Below are positions 1 through 10,342 of a stretch of DNA of 34,731 nt, piece by piece. The stretch comes from Pseudomonas kitaguniensis. Its GTDB lineage: Bacteria; Pseudomonadota; Gammaproteobacteria; Pseudomonadales; Pseudomonadaceae. Location of the stretch: the NCBI RefSeq assembly GCF_009296165.1, contig NZ_VUAZ01000097.1, positions 1 to 34,731 of the forward strand. Direction: 5' to 3'. Within the stretch, counting starts at the first letter, position 1. Every line of letters starts with the position of its first letter. Both the position numbers and the translations under genes were made by a program. Below the pieces are notes generated by a model, which was not told the DNA's origin, did no database searches, and saw only the letters and a program-made list of their open reading frames with translations.

Positions 1-56
1 GAGCAGCGGCCCGTCGTGGCGACGCGGCCGCTCGCACAAGGGAGTACAGCAACCGC

Positions 57-1433
57 TTACACGGTATGCAGATACCAGTTGTACTCAAGGTCGGAGATGG
101 AGTGTTCGAACTCCTCCAGCTCACTTTCCTTGCAGGCCACGAAGATGTCGATGTACTTGGGATCGATGTACTTGGCCATCACTTCGCTGTCGTCCAACTC
201 ACGCAAGGCATCACGCAGGTTGTTCGGCAGGCTTTGCTCGTTCTGCTCGTAGCTGTTGCCCGCCACTGGCGCGCCCGGTTCGATCTTGTTGGTCAGGCCG
301 TGGTGCACGCCCGCCAGCACCGAAGCCATCAGCAGGTAAGGGTTGGCGTCGGCGCCGGCCACGCGGTGTTCGATACGCACCGCATCGGCCGAGCCGGTCG
401 GTACGCGAATCGCCACGGTGCGGTTGTCCAAGCCCCAGCACGGCGAGTTCGGCACGTAGAACTGTGCGCCGAAACGACGGTAGGAGTTGACGTTAGGGCA
501 CAAGAAGGCCATTTGGGCGGGCAGGGTCTCGAGCACACCGCCGATCGCGTGACGCAATGCGGCGTTCTGCTCGGGATCCTCGCTGGCAAAGATGTTCTTG
601 CCGTCTTTGTCCAGGATCGAAATGTGCACGTGCAAACCGTTGCCTGCCTGGCCTGGGTAAGGCTTGGCCATGAAGGTGGTGTCCATCTCATGATCGTAGG
701 CGATGTTCTTGATCAGGCGCTTGAGCAGTACCGCATAGTCGCAGGCCTTGATCGGGTCGGCCACGTGGTGCAGGTTCACTTCGAACTGCGCCGGGGCACT
801 TTCCTTGACGATGGCGTCCGCCGGGATGCCTTGCTCTTTGGCGCCTTCCAGAATGTCCTGGAGGCAATCGACGTATTCGTCGAGGTCGTCGATCAGGTAG
901 ACCTGTGTCGAGTGCGGGCGTTTGCCGGAGATCGGTGAGCGCGGCGGTTGTGGGCGGCCGTTCACGTTCTCCTGGTCGATCAGGTAGAACTCAAGCTCGA
1001 AGGCGGCGCAGACCGTCAGGCCGAGGTCGTCAAATTTGCTGACGACTTGGCGCAGCACTTCGCGAGGGTCGGCGAAGAAAGGCGTACCTTCAAGTTCGTG
1101 CATGGTCATCAGCAATTGCGCGGTAGGGCGCTTTTGCCAGGGTTCATTGCACAGGGTGTCGGGGATCGGATAACAGATTCGGTCAGCATCACCGATGTCC
1201 AGACCCAAGCCGGTGCTTTCCACCGTCGAGCCGTTGATATCCAGGGCAAATAGAGAGGCAGGCAGGTTAATGCCCTTCTCGTAAACCTTGTGGAGGCTGG
1301 TGCGTTCGATGCGCTTGCCGCGCACCACACCATTCATATCCGCAATTAGAAGGTCTACGTACAGAACCTCAGGATGATCCTTAAGGAACGCGTTCGCTTC
1401 ATTAAGCTGAACGGCACGCGGGGGTACCGACAT
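57..1433 (-). CDS. spuI: Glutamylpolyamine synthetase (glutamine-synthetase fold), SpuI-type
   Basis: 458-residue protein of the glutamine synthetase superfamily. The family member SpuI/PauA ligates glutamate to putrescine or other polyamines using ATP, the first step of the cytoplasmic gamma-glutamylation route of polyamine catabolism. Visible family marks are the metal-binding ExE in AAFELEFYL (E146, E148), the FMAKP segment (254-258), GNGLHVHIS (265-272) and an RRFG block followed by the NRTVAIRVP arginine region near the C terminus. The start at 1433 is chosen because a purine-rich site (AAAGGTG) lies about 8 bases upstream and the N terminus matches family length. It is divergent from the spuB operon, the arrangement of spuI in P. 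aeruginosa. Which polyamine it prefers cannot be read from sequence; paralogues in this family differ in substrate. Confidence 0.9.
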   Translation of the reverse strand: MSVPPRAVQLNEANAFLKDHPEVLYVDLLIADMNGVVRGKRIERTSLHKVYEKGINLPASLFALDINGSTVESTGLGLDIGDADRICYPIPDTLCNEPWQKRPTAQLLMTMHELEGTPFFADPREVLRQVVSKFDDLGLTVCAAFELEFYLIDQENVNGRPQPPRSPISGKRPHSTQVYLIDDLDEYVDCLQDILEGAKEQGIPADAIVKESAPAQFEVNLHHVADPIKACDYAVLLKRLIKNIAYDHEMDTTFMAKPYPGQAGNGLHVHISILDKDGKNIFASEDPEQNAALRHAIGGVLETLPAQMAFLCPNVNSYRRFGAQFYVPNSPCWGLDNRTVAIRVPTGSADAVRIEHRVAGADANPYLLMASVLAGVHHGLTNKIEPGAPVAGNSYEQNEQSLPNNLRDALRELDDSEVMAKYIDPKYIDIFVACKESELEEFEHSISDLEYNWYLHTV

Positions 1434-1463
1434 GATGCAACACCTTTGTTGTTAAAAATATCA

Positions 1464-1491
1464 ATCATTGATCTTTTCTGGTTTCAGTCAA
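1464..1491 (-). promoter_or_regulatory. Candidate sigma-70 promoter of spuI
   Basis: On the minus strand TTGACT (1486-1491) is followed after 16 bases by AATGAT (1464-1469). The -35 matches consensus at five of six positions and the -10 at four of six. This predicts a leader of about 25 bases ahead of the 1433 start. Assigned by eye only. Confidence 0.35.
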
Positions 1492-1520
1492 CCCGAACGG
1501 CATGCCGAAGTCAAGCAAGG

Positions 1521-1581
1521 GCTTTTTTGCCCTAAAAAAGCACCGCGAAGGCTTTTTTGGGGCTTTTTGGGGCGATTTTTT
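1521..1581. promoter_or_regulatory. Phased A/T-tracts, probably curved DNA, between spuI and spuB
   Basis: Five A or T runs of 5-6 bases are centred near 1525, 1536, 1555, 1566 and 1578, so spacings approximate one or two helical turns. The first two also form an 8-bp perfect inverted repeat (1521-1528 with 1534-1541, loop GCCCT). The last three lie in near-repeats of the form GGC-Tn-GG. Such phased tracts are known to bend DNA. Being 30-90 bp upstream of the candidate spuI promoter, they could be an upstream activating or silencing region. Confidence 0.4.
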
Positions 1582-1711
1582 GGGTTTAGAGGGCGCAGGA
1601 TTCGCAGGCTTGAGCGGGCCGTGTTGTATTTTTTACGGGAGTGTTGTGTAAAAAAATGAACAAGGCTAAGCTCGATTCAAACCCATAACAGCAATAATAC
1701 CGGGGTGCTCC

Positions 1712-1951
1712 ATGTCTCGCCTGCCGCCACTTGGCGTCTTGGCCTGCTTTCGCCAGGCCTTGTCAGCAGTCCGTTTTCCCCGCGTGAATGCCCACGCACC
1801 GGCCAATATTCTTGACGGCCCCGTCGCTTCCCTTTTTGCCATTTCGACTGCCACTGAGCGGCTGCCATCCGCGCTGCCGCTCAAGATTGCGCACGACTTT
1901 GGCGTGAGGAATGCAACGTTGCAGCAAATGGCAGGTAAGCTCCTACCCTGA
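1712..1951 (+). pseudogene. Possible decayed spuA remnant (gamma-glutamyl-GABA hydrolase)
   Basis: A 79-residue open frame sits where spuA lies in P. aeruginosa, just upstream of spuB. It opens with MSRLPPLGVLACFRQ, resembling the N terminus I remember for Pseudomonas SpuA/PuuD class I glutamine amidotransferases. Later segments (ILDG..., AHDFGVRNATL) recall the ILD...LF and HDP..RDA.TL blocks of that family in the same order. The catalytic Cys segment and the C-terminal GVQWHPEW block are missing, so it cannot be a working hydrolase. The comparison is from memory and could be chance. The alternative is a spurious open frame in the 597-base spuI-spuB gap, which otherwise contains only the candidate promoter and the A/T tracts. 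Confidence 0.3.
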
Positions 1952-2030
1952 ACGAAAAAACGACGCGGATGCTGCGTCAACCAACGCCTGGCCTTTAATG
2001 GATGCCAGGAAACCCAGCCCAGAGGCATTT

Positions 2031-3389
2031 ATGAGTAACAACCTCGACCAGCTCACCGATTGGTTGAAAGACCACAAGATCACAGAAGTCGAATGCATGA
2101 TTGGCGACTTGACCGGCATCACCCGGGGCAAGATCTCGCCGACCAACAAGTTCATCGCCGAAAAAGGCATGCGCTTGCCCGAGAGTGTTCTGTTGCAAAC
2201 GGTTACCGGCGATTACGTCGAAGACGACATCTATTACGAATTGCTCGACCCGGCCGACATCGACATGATCTGCCGCCCCGACCAGAACGCCGTGTTCCTG
2301 GTGCCCTGGGCCATCGAGCCGACCGCCCAAGTGATCCACGACACCTACGACAAGCAAGGCAACCCGATCGAGTTGTCGCCGCGTAACGTGCTCAAGAAGG
2401 TCCTCAAGCTGTACTCCGACAAAGGCTGGCAGCCCATCGTGGCGCCGGAGATGGAGTTCTACCTGACCAAACGCTGCGAAGACCCGGACTTCCCGCTGCA
2501 GCCGCCGATTGGCCGTTCCGGGCGCCCGGAGACCGGTCGCCAGTCCTTCTCTATAGAAGCCGCCAACGAGTTCGACCCGTTGTTCGAAGACGTCTACGAC
2601 TGGTGCGAGCTGCAAGAGCTGGACCTCGACACGTTGATCCACGAGGACGGCACGGCGCAGATGGAAATCAACTTCCGTCACGGCGATGCGCTGTCACTGG
2701 CCGACCAGATTCTGGTGTTCAAGCGCACCATGCGTGAGGCCGCGCTCAAGCACAATGTGGCCGCTACCTTTATGGCCAAGCCGATGACCGGCGAGCCCGG
2801 CAGCGCGATGCACTTGCACCAAAGCATCATCGACATCGCCACCGGCAAAAACGTGTTCTCCAATGAAGACGGGAGCATGAGCCAGCTGTTCCTGAACCAC
2901 ATCGGCGGCCTGCAGAAATTCATCCCTGAACTGCTGCCGCTGTTTGCGCCCAACGTGAACTCGTTCCGCCGCTTCCTGCCCGACACGTCGGCGCCGGTCA
3001 ACGTGGAGTGGGGCGAAGAGAACCGCACCGTCGGCCTGCGCGTGCCGGATGCCGGCCCGCAAAACCGTCGCGTGGAAAACCGCTTGCCGGGCGCCGACGC
3101 CAACCCGTACCTGGCGATTGCCGCCAGCTTGTTGTGTGGCTACATCGGCATGGTCGAAGGCCATAACCCGAGCGCGCCGGTGGTGGGGCGTGGTTACGAG
3201 CGGCGCAACCTGCGCTTGCCGTTGACCATCGAAGACGCGCTGGAACGCATGGAAAACAGCAAGACCATCGAGAAATACCTGGGTAAAAAATTCATCACAG
3301 GTTATGTCGCGGTCAAGCGGGCCGAGCATGAAAACTTCAAGCGCGTGATCAGTTCGTGGGAGCGGGAATTCCTGCTCTTTGCCGTCTGA
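2031..3389 (+). CDS. spuB: Glutamylpolyamine synthetase, SpuB-type
   Basis: 452-residue glutamine-synthetase-fold enzyme, paralogous to the divergent gene and predicted to gamma-glutamylate polyamines in the cytoplasm. Family marks are the ExE metal pair in APEMEFYL (E140, E142), FMAKP, the GSAMHLHQS block and NRTVGLRVP. The frame is open upstream to an ATG at 1911, but the start at 2031 is preferred: AGAGG lies at 2021-2025, the N terminus MSNNLDQLTDWLKDH fits the family, and the upstream extension has no family similarity. It leads the co-directional spuBCDEFGH set and is followed after 58 bases by spuC, with a hairpin in the gap. Confidence 0.9.
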   Translation: MSNNLDQLTDWLKDHKITEVECMIGDLTGITRGKISPTNKFIAEKGMRLPESVLLQTVTGDYVEDDIYYELLDPADIDMICRPDQNAVFLVPWAIEPTAQVIHDTYDKQGNPIELSPRNVLKKVLKLYSDKGWQPIVAPEMEFYLTKRCEDPDFPLQPPIGRSGRPETGRQSFSIEAANEFDPLFEDVYDWCELQELDLDTLIHEDGTAQMEINFRHGDALSLADQILVFKRTMREAALKHNVAATFMAKPMTGEPGSAMHLHQSIIDIATGKNVFSNEDGSMSQLFLNHIGGLQKFIPELLPLFAPNVNSFRRFLPDTSAPVNVEWGEENRTVGLRVPDAGPQNRRVENRLPGADANPYLAIAASLLCGYIGMVEGHNPSAPVVGRGYERRNLRLPLTIEDALERMENSKTIEKYLGKKFITGYVAVKRAEHENFKRVISSWEREFLLFAV

Positions 3390-3395
3390 TGCGCC

Positions 3396-3421
3396 GGGCG
3401 CGCTGTGGGAACAGCGCGCCC
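3396..3421 (+). terminator. Perfect 11-bp hairpin between spuB and spuC
   Basis: GGGCGCGCTGT (3396-3406), loop GGGA, then ACAGCGCGCCC (3411-3421). There is no U-tract after it, so it is more likely an RNA stability or attenuation element than a full intrinsic terminator. Confidence 0.55.
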
Positions 3422-3447
3422 TTCACTGAACAGTTCAGGAGATTGGT

Positions 3448-4812
3448 ATGTCCAGCAACAACCCGCAAACCCGTGAATGGCAAGCTTTGAGCAATGATCA
3501 CCACTTGGCGCCGTTCAGCGATTTCAAGCAATTGAAAGAGAAGGGCCCACGGATTATCACCAAAGCCCGCGGCGTTTACCTGTGGGACAGCGAAGGCAAC
3601 AAGATCCTCGATGGCATGGCTGGCCTGTGGTGCGTGGCGATCGGTTACGGTCGCGATGAACTGGCGGATGCCGCCGCCAAACAGATGAAAGAACTGCCGT
3701 ATTACAACTTGTTCTTCCAGACCGCTCACCCGCCTGTGCTGGAATTGGCCAAGGTCATTTCCGAGATCGCACCGGCCGGCATGAACCACGTGTTCTTCAC
3801 CGGCTCCGGCTCCGAAGGCAACGACACCATGTTGCGCATGGTCCGCCACTACTGGGCGATCAAAGGCCAACCGAACAAAAAAACCATCATCAGTCGCAAG
3901 AATGGCTACCACGGCTCCACCGTGGCCGGCGCCAGCTTGGGCGGCATGACCTATATGCACGAACAGGGTGACTTGCCGATCCCGGGCATCGTGCATATCG
4001 CGCAGCCGTACTGGTTCGGCGAAGGCGGCGACATGAGCGCCGAGGAATTCGGGGTGTGGGCGGCCAACCAGCTTGAAGAAAAGATTCTGCAGCTCGGCGT
4101 AGATAACGTTGCTGCGTTTATCGCCGAGCCAATCCAGGGCGCGGGTGGCGTGATAGTGCCGCCCGACAGCTACTGGCCGCGCATCCAGGAGATCCTCGCC
4201 AAGTACGACATCCTGTTTGTCGCCGACGAAGTCATTTGCGGTTTCGGCCGCACCGGCGAGTGGTTTGGCAGCGACTTCTATGGCCTCAAGCCGCACATGA
4301 TGACCATCGCCAAGGGCCTGACCTCGGGTTACATCCCGATGGGCGGCCTGATCGTGCACGACGATGTGGTTGCGGTGCTCAACGAAGGCGGTGATTTCAA
4401 CCACGGCTTCACCTACTCCGGTCACCCGGTGGCGGCGGCGGTAGCGCTGGAAAACATCCGCATCATCCGCGATGAACGCATCGTTAAGCGGGTTCACGAC
4501 GAAACGGCACCTTATTTGCAGAAACGTCTGAGGGAGCTGGCTGATCACCCGTTGGTGGGTGAAGTACGCGGTGTGGGCATGCTCGGTGCGATTGAGCTGG
4601 TGCAGGACAAAGCCACGCGCAAGCGTTACGAAGGCCGTGGCGCAGGCATGATTTGCCGAACCTTCTGCTTCGAGAATGGCCTGATCATGCGCGCCGTGGG
4701 CGACACCATGATCATTTCGCCGCCGCTGGTGATCAGCAAGGCTGAAATTGACGAGTTGGTGAGCAAGGCTCGCCAGTGCCTGGACCTGACTTTGGCGGCA
4801 TTGCAGGGCTAG
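3448..4812 (+). CDS. spuC: Polyamine:pyruvate aminotransferase (class III PLP), SpuC
   Basis: 454-residue class III aminotransferase. SpuC-type enzymes move the amino group of putrescine, cadaverine or spermidine to pyruvate, giving the aldehyde and alanine. The PLP lysine is K289 in [10 protein letters not shown], preceded by the [13 protein letters not shown] block, whose Asp contacts the cofactor ring nitrogen. The upstream GSGSEGNDT segment binds the PLP phosphate. The start at 3448 has CAGGAGA 7-13 bases ahead. It follows spuB by 58 bases and precedes spuD by 143 bases, coupling catabolism to uptake in one transcription direction. The name spuC rests on sequence type and on operon position. 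Confidence 0.92.
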   Translation: MSSNNPQTREWQALSNDHHLAPFSDFKQLKEKGPRIITKARGVYLWDSEGNKILDGMAGLWCVAIGYGRDELADAAAKQMKELPYYNLFFQTAHPPVLELAKVISEIAPAGMNHVFFTGSGSEGNDTMLRMVRHYWAIKGQPNKKTIISRKNGYHGSTVAGASLGGMTYMHEQGDLPIPGIVHIAQPYWFGEGGDMSAEEFGVWAANQLEEKILQLGVDNVAAFIAEPIQGAGGVIVPPDSYWPRIQEILAKYDILFVADEVICGFGRTGEWFGSDFYGLKPHMMTIAKGLTSGYIPMGGLIVHDDVVAVLNEGGDFNHGFTYSGHPVAAAVALENIRIIRDERIVKRVHDETAPYLQKRLRELADHPLVGEVRGVGMLGAIELVQDKATRKRYEGRGAGMICRTFCFENGLIMRAVGDTMIISPPLVISKAEIDELVSKARQCLDLTLAALQG

Positions 4813-4955
4813 GTGCTAGGCTCAGTGCGCAGCGGCTGAACCGCTTGAAAGCCAGCCCCCGAACTTGCCAGACTGTCGCCCGTTGTATCGCCGTTGCGCG
4901 CGACGAAACCCAACAAAGCTTGTGGCCCAAAAAAGAAAAATTGGAGCATCACCAA

Positions 4956-6065
4956 ATGAAGGCATTAGGTTTGAAGAACGCCGGCAAGACCCTCCTCGCC
5001 TTGTCCCTGATGGGCGCAATGGCGGGCGCGGCCCAGGCAGACGATAAAGTGCTGCACGTCTACAACTGGTCCGACTACATCGCACCGGACACCATCGCCA
5101 ACTTTGAAAAAGAGTCAGGCATTAAAGTGGTGTATGACGTGTTCGACAGCAACGAAACCTTGGAAGCCAAGTTGCTGGCAGGCAAGTCCGGTTACGACAT
5201 CGTCGTGCCGTCGAACAACTTCCTCGCCAAGCAGATCAAGGCCGGTGTTTACCAGGAACTGGACAAGTCCAAGCTGACCAACTACGACAACCTGAACAAA
5301 GCCCTGCTTAAAGCCGTGTCGGTCAGCGACCCGGACAACAAGCACGCCTTCCCGTACATGTGGGGCTCAATCGGCATTGGCTACAACCCGGAGAAGGTCA
5401 AGGCCGCGCTGGGCGTCGACAAGATCGATTCCTGGGACGTGCTGTTCAAGCCGGAAAACATCGCCAAGCTGAAAAGCTGCGGCGTGAGCTTCCTCGATTC
5501 GCCAACCGAAATGTTGCCGATCGCGCTGCACTACCTGGGCCTGCCAACCGACAGCCAGAAGAAAGACGACCTCAAGCAAGCCGAAGCGCTGTTCCTGAAA
5601 ATCCGCCCTTCGATCGGCTACTTCCACTCGTCCAAGTACATATCGGACCTGGCCAACGGCAACATCTGCGTGGCCGTGGGCTACTCGGGTGACATCCAGC
5701 AGGCCAAATCCCGCGCGGCTGAAGCCGGTGGCAAGGTCAAGGTTGCCTACGACATTCCGAAAGAAGGCGCAGGCAGCTTCTACGACATGGTCGCCATCCC
5801 TAAAGATGCCGAAAACCTCGACGCCGCCTACAAGTTCATGAACTACCTGCTCGAACCCAAGGTTATGGCTGCGATCACCAACAGCGTGCGCTTCCCGAAC
5901 GGTAACGAGAAAGCCACCGCCTTGGTCGACAAAGACATCACCAGCGACCCGGGCATCTACCCGCCAGCCGATGTGCAAGCCAAGCTCTACGCGATTGCTG
6001 ACTTGCCCGCTGCGACCCAGCGTGAAATGACACGCAGCTGGACCAAAATCAAATCGGGCAAATAA
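4956..6065 (+). CDS. spuD: Periplasmic polyamine-binding protein, putrescine-preferring (SpuD-type)
   Basis: 369-residue PotF-family substrate-binding protein delivering polyamine to the SpuFGH transporter. It has a cleavable signal peptide (basic [11 protein letters not shown], hydrophobic core, AQA cleavage near residue 26), then [11 protein letters not shown] and [14 protein letters not shown], which are typical of polyamine receptors. The residue reported, as I recall, to separate SpuD from SpuE is Phe here (F275 in [10 protein letters not shown]), which fits putrescine preference. The in-frame sequence runs open back to 4776, but that start would overlap spuC and place the signal peptide internally. 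GGAG at 4943-4946 supports 4956. Confidence 0.9.
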   Translation: MKALGLKNAGKTLLALSLMGAMAGAAQADDKVLHVYNWSDYIAPDTIANFEKESGIKVVYDVFDSNETLEAKLLAGKSGYDIVVPSNNFLAKQIKAGVYQELDKSKLTNYDNLNKALLKAVSVSDPDNKHAFPYMWGSIGIGYNPEKVKAALGVDKIDSWDVLFKPENIAKLKSCGVSFLDSPTEMLPIALHYLGLPTDSQKKDDLKQAEALFLKIRPSIGYFHSSKYISDLANGNICVAVGYSGDIQQAKSRAAEAGGKVKVAYDIPKEGAGSFYDMVAIPKDAENLDAAYKFMNYLLEPKVMAAITNSVRFPNGNEKATALVDKDITSDPGIYPPADVQAKLYAIADLPAATQREMTRSWTKIKSGK

Positions 6066-6076
6066 GCCTTTGTACC

Positions 6077-6105
6077 TGTGGGAGCGTCTAACCGGCGCTC
6101 CCACA
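6077..6105 (+). terminator. Hairpin between spuD and spuE
   Basis: TGTGGGAGCG (6077-6086), 9-base loop, CGCTCCCACA (6096-6105): a perfect 10-bp stem with no U-tract. The TGTGGGAGCG arm equals the start of the REP sequences elsewhere in the window, so this is probably an eroded REP palindrome. In an operon it would protect upstream mRNA or dampen downstream expression. Confidence 0.55.
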
Positions 6106-6201
6106 CATTAAATGACATAACGCTTTGCCGGATCGGTTTATCGAGGGTAAGTTGCGCGCCGGTTTTGTTGCCGGGCAACAACTTCAGGCCCAACTATTTA
6201 A

Positions 6202-7308
<1,107 letters not shown>

Positions 7309-7324
7309 GGCTCATATTATCCAG

Positions 7325-7359
7325 GGTTCGCCCGCCTCGGGCGAACCGCACTCTTTTTT
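7325..7359 (+). terminator. Terminator-like hairpin between spuE and spuF
   Basis: GGTTCGCCCG (7325-7334), loop CCT, CGGGCGAACC (7338-7347), then GCACTC and six T (7354-7359). The U-tract is offset by six bases, so partial termination is plausible. That would make receptor mRNA more abundant than ATPase/permease mRNA. Confidence 0.65.
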
Positions 7360-7374
7360 GTTGGGAGTTTCGTA

Positions 7375-8517
7375 ATGGCAGTTGCCTCCGGCGCCTATAA
7401 GAAAGCCCTCGAGGGCGACCAGACACCGAAAAAGGTGCTGGTCAAAATCGACCGGGTCACGAAGAAGTTCGACGAGACGATTGCCGTGGACGATGTGTCC
7501 CTGGAAATCAAAAAAGGCGAAATTTTCGCCTTGCTCGGCGGCTCTGGTTCGGGCAAATCCACTTTGCTGCGCATGCTTGCAGGCTTCGAGCGCCCAACCG
7601 AAGGTCGCATCTACCTCGACGGTGTGGACATCACCGACATGCCGCCCTACGAGCGGCCGATCAACATGATGTTCCAGTCCTACGCCTTGTTCCCGCACAT
7701 GACCGTGGCGCAGAACATCGCGTTTGGCCTGCAACAGGACAAGATCCCCAAGGCCGAGGTCGAGGCGCGTGTGGCCGAGATGCTCAAGCTGGTGCAGATG
7801 AGCCAGTACGCCAAGCGCAAGCCGCACCAGTTGTCCGGTGGCCAGCGTCAGCGTGTGGCGCTGGCGCGTTCGTTGGCCAAACGCCCGAAACTGCTGCTGC
7901 TCGATGAGCCAATGGGCGCCCTCGACAAAAAGCTGCGCTCGCAAATGCAGCTGGAACTGGTGGAGATTATCGAGCGCGTCGGCGTGACCTGCGTGATGGT
8001 GACCCACGACCAGGAAGAAGCCATGACCATGGCCGAGCGCATCGCGATCATGCACCTGGGCTGGATCGCGCAGATCGGCAGCCCCATCGACATTTACGAA
8101 ACGCCTACCAGCCGCTTGGTGTGCGAGTTCATCGGCAACGTGAACATCTTCGACACCCAAGTGGTGGATGACGCTGAAGGCCACGCCGTACTCAAGTGCG
8201 CGGACCTCGACCGTGACATCTACGTGGGTTACGGCATCGCCACCTCGGTGGAAGACAAGTCGGTGACCTACGCCATCCGCCCGGAAAAATTGCTGGTCAC
8301 CACGCAAATGCCGACCGGCGAACACAACTGGTCCAGCGGCAAGGTGCACGACATCGCCTACCTCGGCGGGCACTCGGTGTTCTACGTGGAACTGCCGAGC
8401 GGCAAGCTTGTGCAGTCCTTCGTCGCCAACGCCGAACGCCGTGGACAACGGCCTACCTGGGGTGACCAGGTGTACGTGTGGTGGGAAGACGACAGCGGCG
8501 TGGTATTGCGCTCATGA
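7375..8517 (+). CDS. spuF: Polyamine ABC transporter ATPase SpuF (PotG/PotA family)
   Basis: 380-residue ABC ATPase energising polyamine import through SpuG/SpuH. Visible in order: Walker A GGSGSGKST (55-63), Q-loop glutamine Q101 in MMFQSYALFP, signature LSGGQ (153-157), Walker B LLLLDEP (173-179), D-loop GALD, and switch His H211 in VMVTHD. A C-terminal TOBE-like regulatory region spans roughly 290-375, as in PotA/PotG proteins. GGGAG at 7363-7367 is spaced correctly for the ATG at 7375. The stop overlaps the start of spuG by ATGA, indicating translational coupling. Confidence 0.94.
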   Translation: MAVASGAYKKALEGDQTPKKVLVKIDRVTKKFDETIAVDDVSLEIKKGEIFALLGGSGSGKSTLLRMLAGFERPTEGRIYLDGVDITDMPPYERPINMMFQSYALFPHMTVAQNIAFGLQQDKIPKAEVEARVAEMLKLVQMSQYAKRKPHQLSGGQRQRVALARSLAKRPKLLLLDEPMGALDKKLRSQMQLELVEIIERVGVTCVMVTHDQEEAMTMAERIAIMHLGWIAQIGSPIDIYETPTSRLVCEFIGNVNIFDTQVVDDAEGHAVLKCADLDRDIYVGYGIATSVEDKSVTYAIRPEKLLVTTQMPTGEHNWSSGKVHDIAYLGGHSVFYVELPSGKLVQSFVANAERRGQRPTWGDQVYVWWEDDSGVVLRS

Positions 8518-9434
8518 ACATGAAAAAACTCAAGCGGCGCTTGCACCGCATCGTGCCCAGTGGAAAGCAGGTGGTCATCGGGATTCCGTTCCTGTGGCTG
8601 TTCCTGTTTTTTGCACTGCCGTTTTTCATCGTACTGAAAATCAGCTTTGCCGAAGCCGACGTGGCGATCCCGCCGTACACCGAGATCTACACCTACGTTG
8701 AGCAAAAGCTGCAGGTGGTGTTGAACCTGGCGAACTACAGCTTGCTGGCGGGCGACGAGCTGTACATCGCCGCCTACCTCGGTTCGCTGAAAATGGCGTT
8801 TTTCAGCACGCTGCTGTGCCTGCTGATCGGCTACCCGATGGCCTACGCAATTGCCACCGCGCGCAAAGAGATGCAGACCGTGCTGGTGCTGCTGATCATG
8901 ATGCCGACCTGGACCGCGATCCTGATCCGCGTGTATGCGTGGATGGGCATCCTCAGCAACAACGGTTTGCTCAACGGCTTCCTGATGTCGATCGGCTTGA
9001 TCAACGAGCCGCTGCAGATCCTCAACACCAACATCGCGGTGTACATCGGCGTGGTGTATTCGTACCTGCCGTTTATGATCCTGCCGCTCTACGCCAACCT
9101 GGTGAAGCATGACCAGAGCCTGCTGGAGGCCGCGTCGGACCTCGGTTCGAGCACCTTCAACAGCTTCTGGAAAATCACCGTGCCGCTGTCCAAGAACGGC
9201 ATCATTGCCGGCTGCATGCTGGTGTTTATCCCGGTGGTGGGCGAGTTCGTGATCCCGGAACTGCTCGGCGGCCCGGAAACCCTGATGATCGGTAAAGTAT
9301 TGTGGCAAGAGTTCTTCAACAACCGTGACTGGCCGGTGGCCTCTGCGTTGGCGGTAGTGATGCTGGCGATCCTGATCGTGCCAATCATTCTGTTCAACCG
9401 CAGCCAAGCCAAAGAGTTGGAGGGCAAGATATGA
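8514..9434 (+). CDS. spuG: Polyamine ABC transporter permease SpuG (PotH family)
   Basis: 306-residue inner-membrane permease with about six hydrophobic segments, the first just after a basic N terminus (IPFLWLFLFFALPFF). The cytoplasmic EAA loop that docks the ATPase begins at E205 (EAASDLGSSTFNSFWKITVP). The reading frame is open upstream to 8478, but 8514 is chosen because its ATG overlaps the spuF stop (ATGA) and the sequence before it is spuF coding sequence. Its stop likewise overlaps spuH by ATGA, so F, G and H are made in stoichiometric coupling. Confidence 0.93.
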   Translation: MNMKKLKRRLHRIVPSGKQVVIGIPFLWLFLFFALPFFIVLKISFAEADVAIPPYTEIYTYVEQKLQVVLNLANYSLLAGDELYIAAYLGSLKMAFFSTLLCLLIGYPMAYAIATARKEMQTVLVLLIMMPTWTAILIRVYAWMGILSNNGLLNGFLMSIGLINEPLQILNTNIAVYIGVVYSYLPFMILPLYANLVKHDQSLLEAASDLGSSTFNSFWKITVPLSKNGIIAGCMLVFIPVVGEFVIPELLGGPETLMIGKVLWQEFFNNRDWPVASALAVVMLAILIVPIILFNRSQAKELEGKI

Positions 9435-10315
9435 AGCGCTTCAGTTTTTCAAGCTTCATGCTGGTGGCGGGGTTGTTGTTTATTTACCTGCCGATGCTGA
9501 TTCTGGTGATCTACTCGTTCAACGAATCCAAACTGGTGACGGTATGGGGCGGTTGGTCGATCAAGTGGTACGTGGGCCTGCTGGACAACACTCAGTTGAT
9601 GGGCTCGGTGGCGCGCTCGCTGGAAATCGCCTGCTACACGGCGGTGGCGGCGGTGGCGCTGGGTACGTTGGCGGCCTTTGTGCTCACGCGCATCAGCCAG
9701 TTCAAGGGCCGCACGCTGTTCGGTGGCCTGGTGACGGCGCCGTTGGTGATGCCGGAAGTGATCACCGGCCTGTCGTTGTTGCTGCTGTTTGTGGCCATGG
9801 CGCAGATGATCGGCTGGCCGCAGGAACGTGGCATTGTCACCATCTGGATCGCCCACACCACGTTCTGTGCGGCGTACGTGGCGGTGGTGGTGTCGGCGCG
9901 CTTGCGTGAGCTGGACCTGTCGATTGAAGAGGCGGCGATGGACTTGGGCGCGCGGCCGTGGAAGGTGTTCTTTTTGATCACCATCCCTATGATCGCGCCG
10001 TCGTTGGCGGCGGGCGGCATGATGTCGTTCGCACTGTCGCTGGATGACCTGGTACTGGCCAGCTTTGTGTCTGGCCCGGGTTCGACTACGTTGCCGATGG
10101 AGGTGTTTTCGGCGGTGCGTCTTGGGGTTAAACCCGAGATCAACGCGGTGGCCAGCTTGATCCTGTTGGCGGTGTCGTTGGTGACTTTCCTGGTGTGGTT
10201 CTTCAGCCGTCGTGCCGAAGAACACCGCAAGAAAGCCATCCAGCAAGCGATTGAAGAGGCGGCGGAGGAGGGCTGGAAACAGCCGGACAAGCGCCGGGCG
10301 CCCGCACCGGTCTAA
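9431..10315 (+). CDS. spuH: Polyamine ABC transporter permease SpuH (PotI family)
   Basis: 294-residue permease partner of SpuG. The N-terminal membrane helix is typical of PotI (FMLVAGLLFIYLPMLILVIY), followed by the NESKLVTVWGGWSIKWY periplasmic region seen in the family. The EAA loop is EEAAMDLGARPWKVFFLITI starting at residue 166. The C-terminal tail is charged and rich in Glu and Lys. It begins by ATGA overlap with spuG and is the last gene of the spu transcription unit; a REPIN follows 27 bases after the stop. Confidence 0.93.
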   Translation: MKRFSFSSFMLVAGLLFIYLPMLILVIYSFNESKLVTVWGGWSIKWYVGLLDNTQLMGSVARSLEIACYTAVAAVALGTLAAFVLTRISQFKGRTLFGGLVTAPLVMPEVITGLSLLLLFVAMAQMIGWPQERGIVTIWIAHTTFCAAYVAVVVSARLRELDLSIEEAAMDLGARPWKVFFLITIPMIAPSLAAGGMMSFALSLDDLVLASFVSGPGSTTLPMEVFSAVRLGVKPEINAVASLILLAVSLVTFLVWFFSRRAEEHRKKAIQQAIEEAAEEGWKQPDKRRAPAPV

Positions 10316-10342
10316 TCAGGCCCTCCTGAAGAAGCCGGATCA

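Noticed and set aside
1911..2030. Longer N terminus for spuB from the ATG at 1911
   Set aside because: The extension has no family similarity, whereas 2031 has AGAGG and the family N terminus.
3349..4548. 399-codon open frame antisense to spuC
   Set aside because: Shadow of spuC; no family resemblance.
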